Below, in pieces: positions 11,396-23,693 of a stretch of DNA of 64,000 nucleotides. The position numbers were made by a program, and so were the translations under genes. The notes below the pieces were generated by a model. That model was given only the letters and a program-made list of their open reading frames with translations, ran no database searches and was not told where the DNA came from. The DNA is from Achatina immaculata (Eukaryota; Mollusca; Gastropoda; Stylommatophora; Achatinidae), in the NCBI GenBank assembly GCA_009760885.1, contig CM019700.1, positions 2,092,405 through 2,156,404 on the forward strand. The letters run 5' to 3'. Position 1 is the first letter of the stretch. Every line of letters begins with the position of its first letter.

Positions 11396-12980
11396 TAGAA
11401 ACTATACAACGCCTGGCAGATTCTTCAGTCTTGACATTGGCTGCGAAAGAGTTTCGAGCTCAACACTTGTAATACAGAACATATCTTTGGCCTTTAATTT
11501 TACCGGTATCGATTATCGTTTGGTTTTCATTTAGAATAAACCAGAAACAAAGGTTCCGGACCATCACACAGTGTTTGATTTTTAAAGATGTGGAGTATCG
11601 ATAATGGCATGCTTATATGTTAATCTTTTAGGGATCGATATATTCTTCTTGTCCTCCCTTCGCGGGTAGTTCAAAAAGGAATGGAAAAAAGATAATTGGA
11701 ACAACTTGAATTCTTTGTCCGTCATATTCGTGCCCTTCATCCACTCTATTGTTTGCTTTTTTGTTTTTTTAATTCTTGTTCGATCGACGATCAGATATTG
11801 ATTTTAGGATCTTTAACGTTCGCTCGTCAACAAATACCGGGTTGTTCTGGTACATTATTTGTGTGGCTTGTTTCTAGTTTCCAGTCTTTGTTAAATGAAT
11901 GTCTCAACTGATGGGTTCTTCATCCTTGATGCTTTACTTCCAATCATTCACTTTTCCTTTGTTTATTCCTTCATTGATGTACTCTCACACATCCTCAGAC
12001 ATTTCTTGCCTCTCACACTCGTGTATGTCTCCATTCATTTATTAGTATTACTTTTTTTTTTCATTTACATTCACTTTCATTCATGCATTCGCTCACTGGT
12101 TTTTAGAAAAATGACTGTTTCATTCTTTCATTCTCTCATTTGTTCTTGCCTTAGCTGAATAATTTACACATTCCTTTAACTTATATACATTGTTGTTATC
12201 ATCTTGTGGCATCTCCACAGCTGATCTCCAGCACGGTTCTGTCCCTGGATCACGCAGTGCAACCCAAACAACCTGAACCCAAATCATTTCTTTATGTTGT
12301 CCACCACTCTATTACGTTGGTATATGTATATAACTAATTTATTGGTTTTTATTAATCCAGAGACTGCTGGAGCTAGGACAGATTAAAGACGCTGGCAGGA
12401 AATCCGAACTATGTGGCAGAAAACGGACCGTAAACAACCAACATTTGGCAGGAACTATCAGCAAACAAACTCTTGGAGGGAGGCTGCAGCATGCGGCGGA
12501 GCATGTATGGCAATGTCCCGAATGCAGTGAAGCCGGAGTCTGAACTTTGAACTGATTTCCCTTTCGGATTTTCCCCAACCCACATTAAGTTTCAATGTTC
12601 AAACACTCGGTAATTTATTTGCATCATATTCTTTCATAATGTCAAGTAAGCAAGCGCGCGCACGCAAACACGCTCACACACACACACACACACACACACC
12701 TTTGTAGTATTTATTATATGTGTTACTTAAATCTAAACATTCATAAGCAATTTAACGAGTGTTTTTCAAAGAATTAAAAAGGAAAATAACTGTGTTATTA
12801 TGTTTTGTTCTGTGCCTGGGATGTTCATAAAGTTAAACTTCTGCAAATGTTGAAAACAAGCAGTCACTGTCGTTTGCTGGCACGACATGGCTCTGCTGAT
12901 GTTTTGTTACAAGAAATGTTGCTGTGTCATGAATGCTTTCAGTAACACATGAATAGTTTTGAGGTATGAGTATTTATATA
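11396..12980. other. No recognised gene; T-rich stretch and a (CA)n microsatellite
   Basis: T-rich sequence at about 11690-12160 (spurious hydrophobic ORFs) and a (CA)n run at 12674-12699. Nothing codes convincingly. Confidence 0.5.
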
Positions 12981-12984
12981 TTCA

Positions 12985-13285
12985 TCATTCATTCATTTGC
13001 ATGTCCCTTGCGGAACTTTGCCTCCCTAACAGATCTCCTGTAGGCCTCTCGGTTGTGAGCAAGATGGCCTGCTGCTGATGCATCCATTTGCAGATCATCA
13101 ACGATGTCTTGCAGCCATCTTCGCTTTGGTCTCCTCTCTTTCTTTTTCCCATTATGTATCCTTCCAATACGGTCTTCTCTAGATTATCATGACGTTTAAT
13201 GTGTCCAAAATATTTAAGTTTTCTCTCTTGAATCCTCTTTACTAGCCAGCCTTCTTCAATACTAAGTTCTTGTAGTATGGATATA
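12985..13285 (-). mobile_element. LINE family A, 3' end, reverse strand
   Basis: Reading leftward from 13285, it matches the family A end (ELNIEEGWLVKRIKERK then GRPRRRW-like residues). Its family tail appears here as CATTCATTCATT at 12980. Frameshifted and 5' truncated. Confidence 0.85.
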
Positions 13286-13295
13286 TATATATATT

Positions 13296-14041
13296 AGCAG
13301 GACTTCGAAAAGGAGAAGCTGTCTCGACCAGATCTTTACTCTCAGAATAATACTTGAAGAACATATTGAAAAGCAGAAACCGTTAATCCTGAACTTCATA
13401 GACTTTAGAAAGGCATATATAGCATACACCGACATTCATTGTTGAGAATTTTAAGACTATATGGAATGCCATCTAAAATTATCAGCATCATTAAGGATCT
13501 CTACAACGGATATATTTGTGCAGTCAACACAGAAGAAAGAATGAGCGAATGGTTTCAGACTGAAACAGGCTTGAAACAAGGATGTATACTATCTCCTTTG
13601 TTTTTTGGAATTGCCATAGACTTCGTAATGAAAAAAAAATGTTGCACAGGTAAAACAGGCATTGATTAGGTATATGGGTTCCAACTAGAAGATCTTGATT
13701 TTGCAGATGATATAACTATTTTCAATGGCAATGTGAACTCGATGCAGGGAAAAAAAAGCAAATGCAGTCTTCACTGGCTACCAAAATAAGATTTAAAGTT
13801 GTAATTGCAAAGGCAGCATTTTCAAGAATCTTGAGAATATATGGGGCTCAAAAGTTATAAGCACAAAAACCAATCTAAGATTATTCAATTGAAATGTAAT
13901 ATCTACCCTCATTTATGCACGCGAAAGCTGGAAAGCAACTAAAGAAACAGATAATAAATTAGACTCTTTTGAAAACAAATGCCTATGGAAAATACTCGGC
14001 ATAAAGTGGAATGAATTCAAGAACAGCGCAGAGATAGGGCA

Positions 14042-14092
<51 letters not shown>

Positions 14093-14325
14093 CACGTGAT
14101 GATAATAAACAATCAGAGAATTCCAAAACAAGTTATCAAGTGAAACACAACAGACCGAAGAAAAAGAGGTCGACCACGTGAAACTCTAAAGAGGGCATTG
14201 TTAAGAGAGGCCAAAATAGTAGGTATAAAATCCCTTGATGAGGTTGAAAAGCCCGCCAAAAACAAGAAAACTCGGCAAACTACAATGTGAGCCTTATGAG
14301 ACGTTTAACGGCACGGGAAGGATGT
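13296..14325 (+). mobile_element. LINE family D, internally deleted copy with (AT)n expansion
   Basis: Reverse transcriptase fragments in order: an FIDFRKAY-like motif, ETGLKQGCILSPLFFGIAID (13561-13625), a LEDLDFADD catalytic-box motif near 13695, then a jump into the C-terminal connection domain (about 13790) and a GRPRETLKR-like tail. A 46-base (AT)n run at 14047-14092 sits inside. A second copy at 33945-34760 shares the same internal junctions. Non-functional. Confidence 0.85.
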
Positions 14326-14609
14326 AAGATGAAAGAAATATATAGATATACACAAGGCCATAGCAGTAAAGCTGTGATAACAAAATGTTAAGACCTTAAA
14401 ACAAAAGTAGACACAGTTTTATTAATTAACGAGTGCACAGTTGTAACATTTCGATTTAGAACTTAATCATACAAAAACATACAGGATAAAAGAAAAAGGA
14501 AAAGAAGATAAAATGTAAATCCACATGGACGAGAAACAACAGATAAGTATGATACAAAATATTAAAAAGAAGACAGCACTTAGCTATGTCTCGCAAAAAG
14601 CTTTAATGT

Positions 14610-14850
14610 TTTCCATTGTTTTATGCTTCGTTAACAGTTATTTTCTCATTGCTTTATGCTTTCAACCTTTCTCCTTTTGTTTCTTGCTGTCTTAACATTT
14701 TTTTCCCATTGTTCTACGCTTCCCTTAATGTTTTATTTCCATTGTTTTATGCATAGGTTATTCCCCCTGGTTTATGCCACCGTAACAGTTATTTCCCTGA
14801 TTCATGTTTTCTTAATAGTTATTTCCCCATGGTTTAAGCTTCTGTAACAA
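14610..14850. repeat. Degenerate T-rich minisatellite
   Basis: Several diverged units built on TTGTTTTATGCTTC and TAACAGTTATTT, roughly 35-40 bp apart. The ORF reading here is low-complexity and not a gene. Confidence 0.6.
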
Positions 14851-15365
14851 AAATTATAAAGTCTATCGCTTTGTTCTTACATTTGACTTGACCACACCAT
14901 CTTAGGCTGTAGCTGTTTCTTCTTATTACTGCTTTATTAAACCAGGGCATTGATTACTTTGGGGAAGAAAAGCTGTGCTGTTCATTTACAATGCCTAAGT
15001 AGAACACCCCTCCCGGAAAAAGCAAGTTTTTTTTGTGTGTAAAATCCATCGTTATTGGGGAAGGTTCTCTGAAGAATGACTGTCAAAAACTAGACGCAAA
15101 AATGAGCATTCATACAACCATTTATAAAACACTAAAAGATCACAGCGGGTGTAATGAAGCCAAAACACTGCCAACGTGCCTGGGGTGTACCATAGCTTCC
15201 TTGAAGAAGTGAAGTGGATCTCCATGAGGATCCATGACACCTGGACCCCATTCGGCCAGACTTAAGAAACACATCGGTCTGGTCATACGTGTCCCAGAAA
15301 GAGATGGCGTAGAAGACTCTTTGCAGGTCTGGGTCCTCCACCCAAGATAAATGTGCCGTGACTCT
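14851..15365. other. No recognised gene
   Basis: No ORF or repeat family could be supported. Confidence 0.4.
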
Positions 15366-15930
15366 AGGACAGTTTTCTTTGGGAAACTTATTCCCTGCTG
15401 TTGGGAATTTTATCCCTAAGATAGGAATATTATTCCCTAAGCCAGAAAATATTATCCCCTCCCCAGGTAAGAAATCTTATTCCCCGATGTAGGGAATCTT
15501 ATTCCCGAGCCAGGGAATCTTATTCTCCGAGGCAGGGAATCTTATTCCTAAGACAGGGATCTTACTTCCCAAGGTGGCGAATCTTATTCCTGAGATAAGG
15601 AATATTACTCCCTGAGGTATAATCTTACTTCCCGAGGTAGGGAATCTTATCCTTTAAGGTAGGAATCTTATTCCCCTAGGTAGGGAATCTTATTCCCCTA
15701 GGTAGGGAATCTTATTCCCCTAGGTAGAGAATCTTATTCCAAAGATGAGAAATCTTACTCCCAGAAATATGGAATCTTATTCCTAAGAAAGGAAATCTTA
15801 CTCCCCGAGGTAGGAGTCTCATACCTGATGTAAGGAATATTATCTCCTGAGGTAGGAATGTTATTCCCCGAGGCAGAGAATATTTTTTTCCGAGGCAGAG
15901 AATCTTATTTCAGGAGAGGAACTTTTAAGG
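15366..15930. repeat. Self-complementary degenerate minisatellite
   Basis: About 25 diverged units of roughly 20-23 bp around GGGAATCTTATTCCC. This core is itself an inverted repeat (GGGAAT, 3-nt loop, ATTCCC). Between cores, TTCCCCTAGGTAGGGAA is another inverted repeat. Each unit, and the array as a whole, can fold back or form cruciforms. Confidence 0.85.
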
Positions 15931-17170
15931 TGGTGCAAAGTCAGTTCTATCTCTCCCTCCCTCCCTTCCTCCTTCCCTGCCTCCCTCCCAGTCTACTCTG
16001 TTGATTAGCTATTCTGTTGTCATTCATGAGGGTTTCACCTAAAACAGAGCCCTCCCCCCTCCCCCCCCCACTCCTTAAACAGTAAAGAACCAGTTGATCG
16101 CCCTTCACTAGACCTGAGTGGGATGTCGCTGATTCATCTTTTATAAATCTCCCTAATTAACCAGGAAAGCCACAAGAGCCAGCTGCCGTGATCACCACTG
16201 CCATGATCGTCATCATCATCATTACTGAAGACAGAAGTAAAACATTAGTTACTCCACTGCGTTCGGAACAAAACAACAGAAACATTTAGATGAGAAACAC
16301 TTTATACCCGAGAGCTTACATTTGTCTTGCTCTGTGCCACGCCGGCTCTGATGAGAGTTTAGTTTTGTTTTGTGTAGAGTCACGCAACATTTTAAAACAC
16401 TCGAAAGAGTTTAGACGTAACATTCCTGCCCTCCAAAGTATTGGAAATACGGTGTGGCGTGAGATAACGTGAGCGGAGCAAAGACCGCTCAGCGCTCAAA
16501 CTGGAGATCACGGAGCCGCGAAGATGTGTTTCTATTATTACTGTAACCGTTGTTAAAGGTAACATCGCCACATTGAAGAGATAAAATATACTTGTTTGTA
16601 TAGATAGTCAAAGGCACATTTAGCTTGTGTATATAATTTAACTTAGTAAATTTCAGTTTTATTTCTGCTTTTACTTATTTATAGTATTTTGTCCCTTTCT
16701 TCCACTTTATTCATCGTTGTTCAACAGTGACTAATTTTTTTTTTACCAAAATGTTACATTTTTGTTTAGTTACTAAACAGTTTGCTTTTGTCGTAAATAC
16801 TATATTTCTATGTTTATAATTTTAGACCCGTTTCTCTAGTTGTTATTTGCTTCTTTTATTTCACAAACATAATACTTTAATGTTGTCCTTGTGTTACTGA
16901 ATAGAAATATTAGTAGCATATTGCCCATTGGGATACTATAATTAGATTACAGGTGTTAGAAGTAGTGTGTGTTTAGTGTATTACTTTGTCATGCGTATAA
17001 TGTGGGCTAGAGACACAGTGCCGTTGATTACAGTGGTTCACTTTGTAAAAATGGGTACATGAATTTATGATAGGGAATATGCTTTCCAAAAGCGGGAAAT
17101 ATATGTTTGCAAGGCAAGGCACTTGTGCGTACTGTGCACAGCCAGTAATAATTTATAGCTTTTGCATGAC
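15931..17170. other. No recognised gene; pyrimidine-rich stretch
   Basis: A polypyrimidine stretch (CTCCCTCCC..) at 15951-15990 and a C-run near 16060. The rest is AT-rich without supported features. Confidence 0.45.
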
Positions 17171-17174
17171 ATAC

Positions 17175-17384
17175 CCTGAGAAAACCCGACACCAGTATAG
17201 CAAGACAGGCACTGACATGGAATCCTCAAGGAAATAGAAAACGAGGAAGACCTAGACTTACTTGGAGAAGAGAAATTATGACAGTGCTCAGAGACAAGGG
17301 ATACACATGGAAGGAAGCAGAGAATAATTCCAAGAACAGGGATAACTGTTATGCTTATGCTCTCAAATGAGCGAAAGGCGATGG

Positions 17385-17415
<31 letters not shown>

Positions 17416-17420
17416 ATCAT
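17175..17420 (+). mobile_element. LINE family E, 3' end with (ATG)n tail
   Basis: Its codons match the copy near 54900-55160: a CCCGACACCAGTATAGCAAG block, CTGACATGGAATCCTCAAGG, GGGATACACATGGAAGGAAG, then (ATG)n at 17382-17415. 5' truncated. Confidence 0.8.
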
Positions 17421-17896
17421 TCACTATAAGACAGAAGTTAGCCGGCTTATTAAAATAAAGGGAAAAAGTTTTTAAAAAAAAGAAACACAACAAACAAAAG
17501 TAAGAGTAAATAAAAGAAAGAGTGAGAAAAATATCTTAAGAGCATAGGTGAAGAAAGGCAGCAGAACTGATCTGAAATGACAAAGATCACACAAAATGGG
17601 GAACCAACCACCCAATTTCTACCCGTACTACATGCAGTAAATGAAATGAATTTCCATTCCGTAGTGTTCTCATACGATATTTTTTCAAGTGCCGCGCATT
17701 CCAAAGCTGGCTGTCACTTTGCTGTCAGGAAATTTCTGAAATTAGCAGTCGTTTATCCAGCTTCTTGTCCAGTTGATAGTGCCTTGTCCAGTTGATAGTG
17801 CCTTTTTTCCTTTCCTAGGTAGGCGGTTGTTTATCCTGCTTCGAACCATGTTTATTTTTCTTTATCAGAGCTTTTAATGTGTTTAATGTAAGGTTT
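17421..17896. other. No recognised gene
   Basis: It holds only a 19-bp word, TGTCCAGTTGATAGTGCCT, repeated twice near 17766-17803. Confidence 0.4.
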
Positions 17897-18181
17897 TCTC
17901 GCGTCAAATATATGCTGTCTATGTTTTGCTCGAGATAAATATGTGCTGTCTATGTTTTGCTCGAGACAAATATGTGCTGTGTATGTTTTGCTCGAGACAG
18001 ATATGTGCTGTCTATGTTTTGCTCGAGATAAATATGTGCTGTCTATGTTTTGCTCGAGACAAATATGTGCTGTGTATGTTTTGCTCGAGACAAATATGTG
18101 CTGTCTATGTTTTGCTCGAGACAAATATGTGCTGTCTATGTTTTGCTCGAGACAAATATGTGCTATGGTTTCTTCGAGACC
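17897..18181. repeat. 31-bp minisatellite (about 9 copies)
   Basis: Units contain TGTTTTGCTCGAGACAAATA and TGTGCTGTCTA. The 31-base period rotates the frame each unit. Because no stop occurs, spurious ORFs run on both strands. Confidence 0.95.
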
Positions 18182-18580
18182 AATCATGCTCTGTCACTTT
18201 ACTGTGTGCAAGCCTTGGTGTTCGCACTTTGCTAAAATTCAAAGTTATACATCAGAAGTGGTAACTTCAGCTGCAGCCAGCATCATCTTCCGTTGTTGAA
18301 GTAGCAAACTTTCATGTGGACGTTTTTCTGAACGAAGTGGTTTAGCGCGCATTATCCACAAGCAGTGTGTGGCTTGGCTCCATCAGCAGGCTCACACTTC
18401 AGTGGGTGTTGGAACGGAAGGTGGAGCATATATGGGAATACTCGGAGTAAGGGGATGTCAGTCTCAGAGTACAGGTTACAGATGAGTTTTTAACATAAAT
18501 AGTCCAGTTAAAACAGGTCTTTTCACGATTACAGACCTCGTAATTGATTGTACATTATGTCCCCATATCTCCTCCGCCAG

Positions 18581-18582
<2 letters not shown>
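18182..18582. other. No recognised gene
   Basis: Nothing supportable. Confidence 0.4.

Positions 18583-18628
<46 letters not shown>
18583..18628. repeat. (ATC)n microsatellite
   Basis: About 15 uninterrupted ATC triplets. It may be the orphan tail of a family B LINE, since that family ends in (TGA)n, but no LINE body is visible beside it. Confidence 0.9.
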
Positions 18629-18629
<1 letters not shown>

Positions 18630-18737
18630 GTCCTATCAAGATACCAATGTAGCTTCAAGATAAGTCAGTGGCTTGGTGTTACTTGGCATACGGATGGGTA
18701 GGAACAGAACCGATGAAGTCCGGTTTAACAATAAGTT

Positions 18738-18822
18738 TTCAGACATCCAATTTTGTTCAGACATCCAATTTTGTTCAGAGATCCAATTTTGCTCAGAGAT
18801 CCAATTTTGTTCAGAGATCGTA
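18738..18822. repeat. 18-bp minisatellite (4-5 copies)
   Basis: Units of the form ATCCAATTTTGTTCAGAG. The C-rich run just after (18840-18856) is separate. Confidence 0.9.
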
Positions 18823-19087
18823 TCAAAGCAACCACATTCCCCCCCCCTCCCCCCAAACCTGTTGGCTACAAACCCTGACGTTCAGAGGAGACAGATAGCT
18901 CAAAGAAAGAAAAATATTTGGGTGTAAGGAAACACTTACGCTGTGTTAAGATGAGGCCCATCAATCAGAGATGAAGAACCAGAGGGACGTGGATCAGAAG
19001 TGCACAAAGACAAATGTCGAAAGATTTGGTGGGAAGATTGAGAAAATTTAACAATACGATTGATCCAGGTCGTATTTGGTATAGAAC

Positions 19088-19345
19088 GTGGGTTCTCAAC
19101 CAATGGGGACTTCCTTCTTCTCCTTCCCCTCGCCCACATCCCTGGAGAGATTTAGAGCTTCAGGGAGCAATTTGGATCACATAGTGACAGACTCGACTCT
19201 CAAACTGTTGGAATAATAGATGCATATTATTTGGAATATACCTTTCCAGTCAGTCAGACATGGAAAAAAGACGGGAAGGGGTGGGGTATGATATTCTGAG
19301 ATTTACTGAAAAGAGTGCATGGGAAAAAAGCTTGAGAACCGCTGG
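19088..19345. mobile_element. Possible hAT-type MITE relic
   Basis: GGTTCTCAACC near 19092 and TTGAGAACCGCTG near 19333 could be degraded inverted termini of a CAGNGGTTCTCAA-type hAT element. No clean 8-bp duplication could be shown. Confidence 0.4.
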
Positions 19346-19739
19346 TACAGAAAAAGTTATTCCGTGCCTACTCAGTCAGTCATTTGGATGTCTCTTGCGG
19401 AACTTTAGCTCCTTGACAGTTCTTCTATAGGCCTCTTGCTTGTAAGCGAGATGCCCCGCTGCTGATGCATCCATTTGCAGCCATCTTCGCTTTGGTCTTC
19501 CTCTCTTTCTTTTCCCCATTATGTACCCTTCCAATACGTTCTTCTCTAAATTATCACGACGTTTGTGTCCAAAATATTTAAGCTTTCTCTGTTTAATCCT
19601 CTTTACTAGCCAACCTTTTCAGTATTAAGTTCTTGTAGTATGGATATATTTGTTATCTTTTGTACTTATGGTATATGAGGAATTCTTTTGTAGCATTTAT
19701 ATTTAAATACATTTATGTGTTCATCAACTATTTTGATGG

Positions 19740-19918
19740 TCAGAGGACACAAGCTTGGGGCAAAAGCGTTGGGGCTCCTATCAGGATCTGGAGAGGACTG
19801 CGGGCTTTTCCATATCGACAGGGATCAGGATCTGAAGTAACCAACAACCTCGAACGCAGAAGAAGAAGAAGAAGAAGCAGCAGCAGAAGAAGAAGAAGTA
19901 GAAAAAGAAGAAGAAGAA
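19740..19918 (+). mobile_element. Retroelement fragment with (AGA)n tail
   Basis: About 120 bp of non-LINE-A sequence ending CCTCGAACGC(AGA)n inside the family A copy. The (GAA)n tail style recurs at 60905-60935 and 62836-62850. Confidence 0.5.
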
Positions 19919-20040
19919 CTGTTTTGTTAATTATCCAGATCTCACAGGCATATGTTGCGATGCATGCCCTTAAAAATTTTACTTTTGTAGTTCTGTCTGT
20001 TCCTCTCCACAGATTCTTTAGTTGTTTTACTTTGTGAAGA

Positions 20041-20043
20041 GCG

Positions 20044-20081
<38 letters not shown>

Positions 20082-20866
20082 GTGCCGTGCCGATTAGCAT
20101 TGGCTATTATGCTTCTCCAGAGTACACGATCCTTCATGCAGGCCATCAGCTTAGTTGGTGATCTCCTCTCACACCATCCCGTCAGACTGTCCAGTATCAT
20201 TTCTCTTGATCTTCCTCTGGATCTTCTTCCCTCTGTTTTTTTTTCCTGTTGTTATAATATTTTCAATGCCCCCTCTTCTCATTGCATGTCCTATTAAAGT
20301 ACATTGTCTCTCTCTTATCTTTTTGACAAGGTTTTTTGTCTCTCCAGCTCTTCTCATACATTCTTCATTAGTTATTTTTGCTGTCCAGGGGATTCGCAAC
20401 ATTCTTCTAATAAATAACTTTTCTGATGCTTCTAATGATTTTTGCGCAGACTTGCCTATTGTCCATGATTCACTTCCATATAACAAGATAGGTTCAATAT
20501 AGCATTTTAGGACTCGTTTTCTAACATTCATTGATAAGGATGTGTTGCATAATATGTTTCTTATTCTCTGAAATGCAGTCTTTGCTTGGACTATTCTATT
20601 CCTAATTTCTGTTCTGCATTTCCCATCTGAAGTTATTACTACTCCAAGGTATTTGAATTTCTGCACTTGCTTTAGAATAGTTCCTCTTAATTTAATAGTG
20701 CATGCTGGCGGATTCTGTTTCTTAGATATAACCATAGTCTCTGTGTTTTTTTAAAGTAATGCCTTTCTATTTTAATAATTTCATTATGTTTCACCTTGTC
20801 GAATGCCTAAGTAGAGATCTTTCTGTACTTCTAAAGCTCTTTTTGTTTGTATTCGTAAAGCATAAA
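20041..20866 (-). mobile_element. LINE family B 3' end with internal deletion
   Basis: Starts with (ATC)n at 20041-20080, the complement of the (TGA)n tail, then a long reverse-strand open segment (20169-20735, ETMVISKK.. to ..GQSDGMV) covering the RT C-terminal domain with LLYGSESWTIGK. Upstream it jumps into an earlier RT segment (RALEVQKDLYL), skipping the catalytic YADD region. Confidence 0.8.
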
Positions 20867-21574
20867 TGGATAGATTTCCTCCTTTAATTTCCCTCATTGT
20901 ATCTCCATTTTTAGTTAGCAGTGATCCAAGATATTCAAAACTCTCCACTTCTTCCAGTTTTTCCTCACTGATACATATTTCAGCTGCCTTGTTTGTTTTG
21001 TCAGCTGTCATCAATTTAGCTTCTTCGCATTGAGATAGAGGATTTGTCCTTCGCTGTTCTTACAGACTGACAATTAGTTTTTACATTCCTTTTTGTGTTG
21101 TGGACAGTAATACTGTGTCATCAGCATATCTAATCTCTGGTATTTCATAACCTCCAATTGTTATGGCATCATAATATTCTTTGTGTACACATTCTCTAAC
21201 ATTCCTCATTATATTTTCAGTATACAAGTTAAATAAGTAAGGCGACAATATGCACTCCTGACGGACCCCTTGCTTTATGTCAAACCAAGTTGTTGTTTCA
21301 CCATTTATTTCCTACTGTTGTCTGTTGGTTATACAGCAGTGATATTAATTGTATAACATGTGTTGGAAATATCATTCTTTCCCATTATTTCCCGAAGTTT
21401 CTGGTGTTGTACACAATCAAAGACCTTTGAATAGTCTATAAGAGATAAACATAGATTCACATTAAATTCTCTGCATCTCTCTGTTATTAATTTTATATTG
21501 AATATATGATCTCTTGTTAATCTTCTTTGTCTAAAACTTTGTCCATATTGACTTCTTCTACTTTCTTACGAAGT

Positions 21575-22855
21575 CTGCCCGTGCCTAATCATCTTACATA
21601 TTACATCTTACATCCTTCCTGTGCAGTTAAACGTCATAAGGGACTCGCATGGTAGTTTGCCAAGTTTTCCTGTTTTCGGCGAGCTTTTGAACATCTTCAA
21701 GGGATGTTATGCCCACTAACCTGACCTCCCTTAACAATGTCCTCTTTAGAGTTTCACGCGGTCGATCTTTTTTTGTTTCTTCGGACTGTTTTGTTCCACT
21801 TGATAGCTTGCTTTGGGATTCTCTGACCGTTTATTCTCATCACATGACCGACATATGTCCATCTTCTTTTTCTGATCACTCCTGGGACAGGTTGTTGTTT
21901 GCTCATCTGTCTTATCTCTGCATTGTTCTTGAATTCGTTCCACTTTATACCAAGTATTTTCCTTAGGCATTTGTTTTCAAAAGAATCTAATTTGTTGTCT
22001 ATTTCTTTAGTTGTCTTCCAGCTTTCGCATGCATAAATGAGGGCGGATATTATGTTTGAATTGAATGATCGTAACTCTGCTTTTGTGCTTATAACTTTTG
22101 AATGCCATATGTTTTCAAGATTCTTGAAGGTCAATGCTGTTTTTGCAATGTGAATTCTAACTTCCATCCTGGTTCATGTAGCTGCTGAGGTATGCAGAAT
22201 GGTTTACTTTTTCAACAGCTGTTATTTCTACGTAAACTGTCCGTGATTAATGAGAAGTTTCATTATTTCTGTTTTTTCCTTGTTAATTTCAAGTCCTATT
22301 TTACTAGCCATTGAAGACAGGATATCTAATTTTTCTTGCATCGATTTCACATTGTCACTGATAAGAGTTATGTCATCTGCAAAACCAAGATCTTCTAGTT
22401 GAGTCCCATGTACCCAAACAATGCCCGTCTTACCTATGCAACATTTTGTTCTTTATGAAGTGTATGGCAATTCCAAAAAGCAAGGGAGATAATATAGATC
22501 CTTGTTTCACGCCTGTTTCAATTAGGAACTATTCCCTCATTCATTCTTCTGTGTTAAGTGCGCAAACATATCCATTGTAGAGGTCTCTAATGATGTTGAC
22601 AATTTTAGGTGGCATTCCATATATTCTTAGAATTCTCCACAACGAATCTCTGTGTATGTTATCAAATGCCTTTTTAAAATCTATAAAGTTCAGGATTAAT
22701 GTTTTTTTTTTTTTTGCTTTTCGATATCCTCTTATTATTCTTAAAGATCTGGTCGAGACAGTTTATCCCTTTTTGACATCCTGCTTGTTCTTCTCTCATT
22801 GCAGTATTCACTTTACTTTTAATTCTGTAGTGCCCAATGTTCTATTTTTTTTAAA
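21575..22855 (-). mobile_element. LINE family D, reverse strand
   Basis: The tail repeats (TTACATATTACATCTTACATCC at 21590-21615) face left. Reading rightward on the minus strand gives, from the 3' end, GRPRETLKR-like remnants, RWTYVGHVMRINGQRIPKQ, ACESWKTTKEIDNKLDSFE, a broken catalytic region, and near 22790 an REEQAG-like N-terminal RT motif. A T-run lies near 22700. Dead, but the longest D copy. Confidence 0.85.
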
Positions 22856-22883
22856 AATTGAGAAAGACATTATAAATTGTTTT

Positions 22884-23693
22884 GTACCCCTCTTATAATT
22901 CTCCATGTTTTTCAAATACTAGTACCCCTCTTATAATTCTCCATGTTTTTCAAATACTAGCACCCCTCTTATAATTCTCCATGTTCTTCAGATACTAGCA
23001 CCCCTCTTATAATTCTCCATGTACTTCAGATACTAGCACCCCTCTTATAATTCTCCATGTTCTTCAGATACTAGCACCCCTCTTATAATTCTCCATGTTC
23101 TTCAGATACTAGCACCCCTCTTATAATTCTCCATGTTCTTCAGATACTAGCACCCCTCTTATAATTCTCCATGTTCTTCAGATACTAGCACCCCTCTTAT
23201 AATTCTCCATGTTCTTCAGATACTAGCACCCCTCTTATAATTCTCCATGTTCTTCAGATACTAGCACCCCTCTTATAATTCCCCATGTTCTTCAGATACT
23301 AGCACCCCTCTTATAATTCTCCATGTTCTTCAGATACTAGCACCCCTCTTATAATTCTCCATGTTCTTCAGATACTAGCACCCCTCTTATAATTCTCCAT
23401 GTTCTTCAGATACTAGTAACCCTCTTATAATTCTCCATGTTCTTCAGATACTAGTAACCCTCTTATAATTCTCCATGTTCTTCATATACTAGTAACCCTC
23501 TTATAATTCTCCATGTTCTTCAGATACTAGCACCCCTCTTATAATTCTCCATGTTCTTCATATACTAGTAACCCTCTTATAATTCTCCATGTTCTTCAGA
23601 TACTAGCACCCCTCTTATAATTCTCCATGTTCTTCAGATACTAGTAACCCTCTTATAATTCTCCATGTTCTTCAGATACTAGTACTTTTTAAT
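22884..23693. repeat. 38-bp minisatellite (about 21 copies)
   Basis: Units contain CCCTCTTATAATTCTCCATG and TTCTTCAGATACTAG. Two interleaved variants, AGCACCCC and AGTAACCC, alternate near the 3' end. Confidence 0.95.

Larger units (their letters stand above)
19372..21565 (-). mobile_element. LINE family A, interrupted by two insertions
   Basis: On the reverse strand the family A reverse transcriptase runs from about 21565 (RT core) to 20867 (EEVESFEYLGSLLT, then EIK), resumes at about 20040-19920 (IALHKVKQLKNLWRG) and ends at 19660-19372 (GRPK-like tail). The gaps hold a family B 3' end (20041-20866) and a 180-bp segment with a (GAA)n end (19740-19918). All parts carry stops or frameshifts. 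Confidence 0.8.

Noticed and set aside
17852..18299. ORFs with Cys-rich 31-residue period on both strands
   Set aside because: 31-bp minisatellite without stops in any frame.
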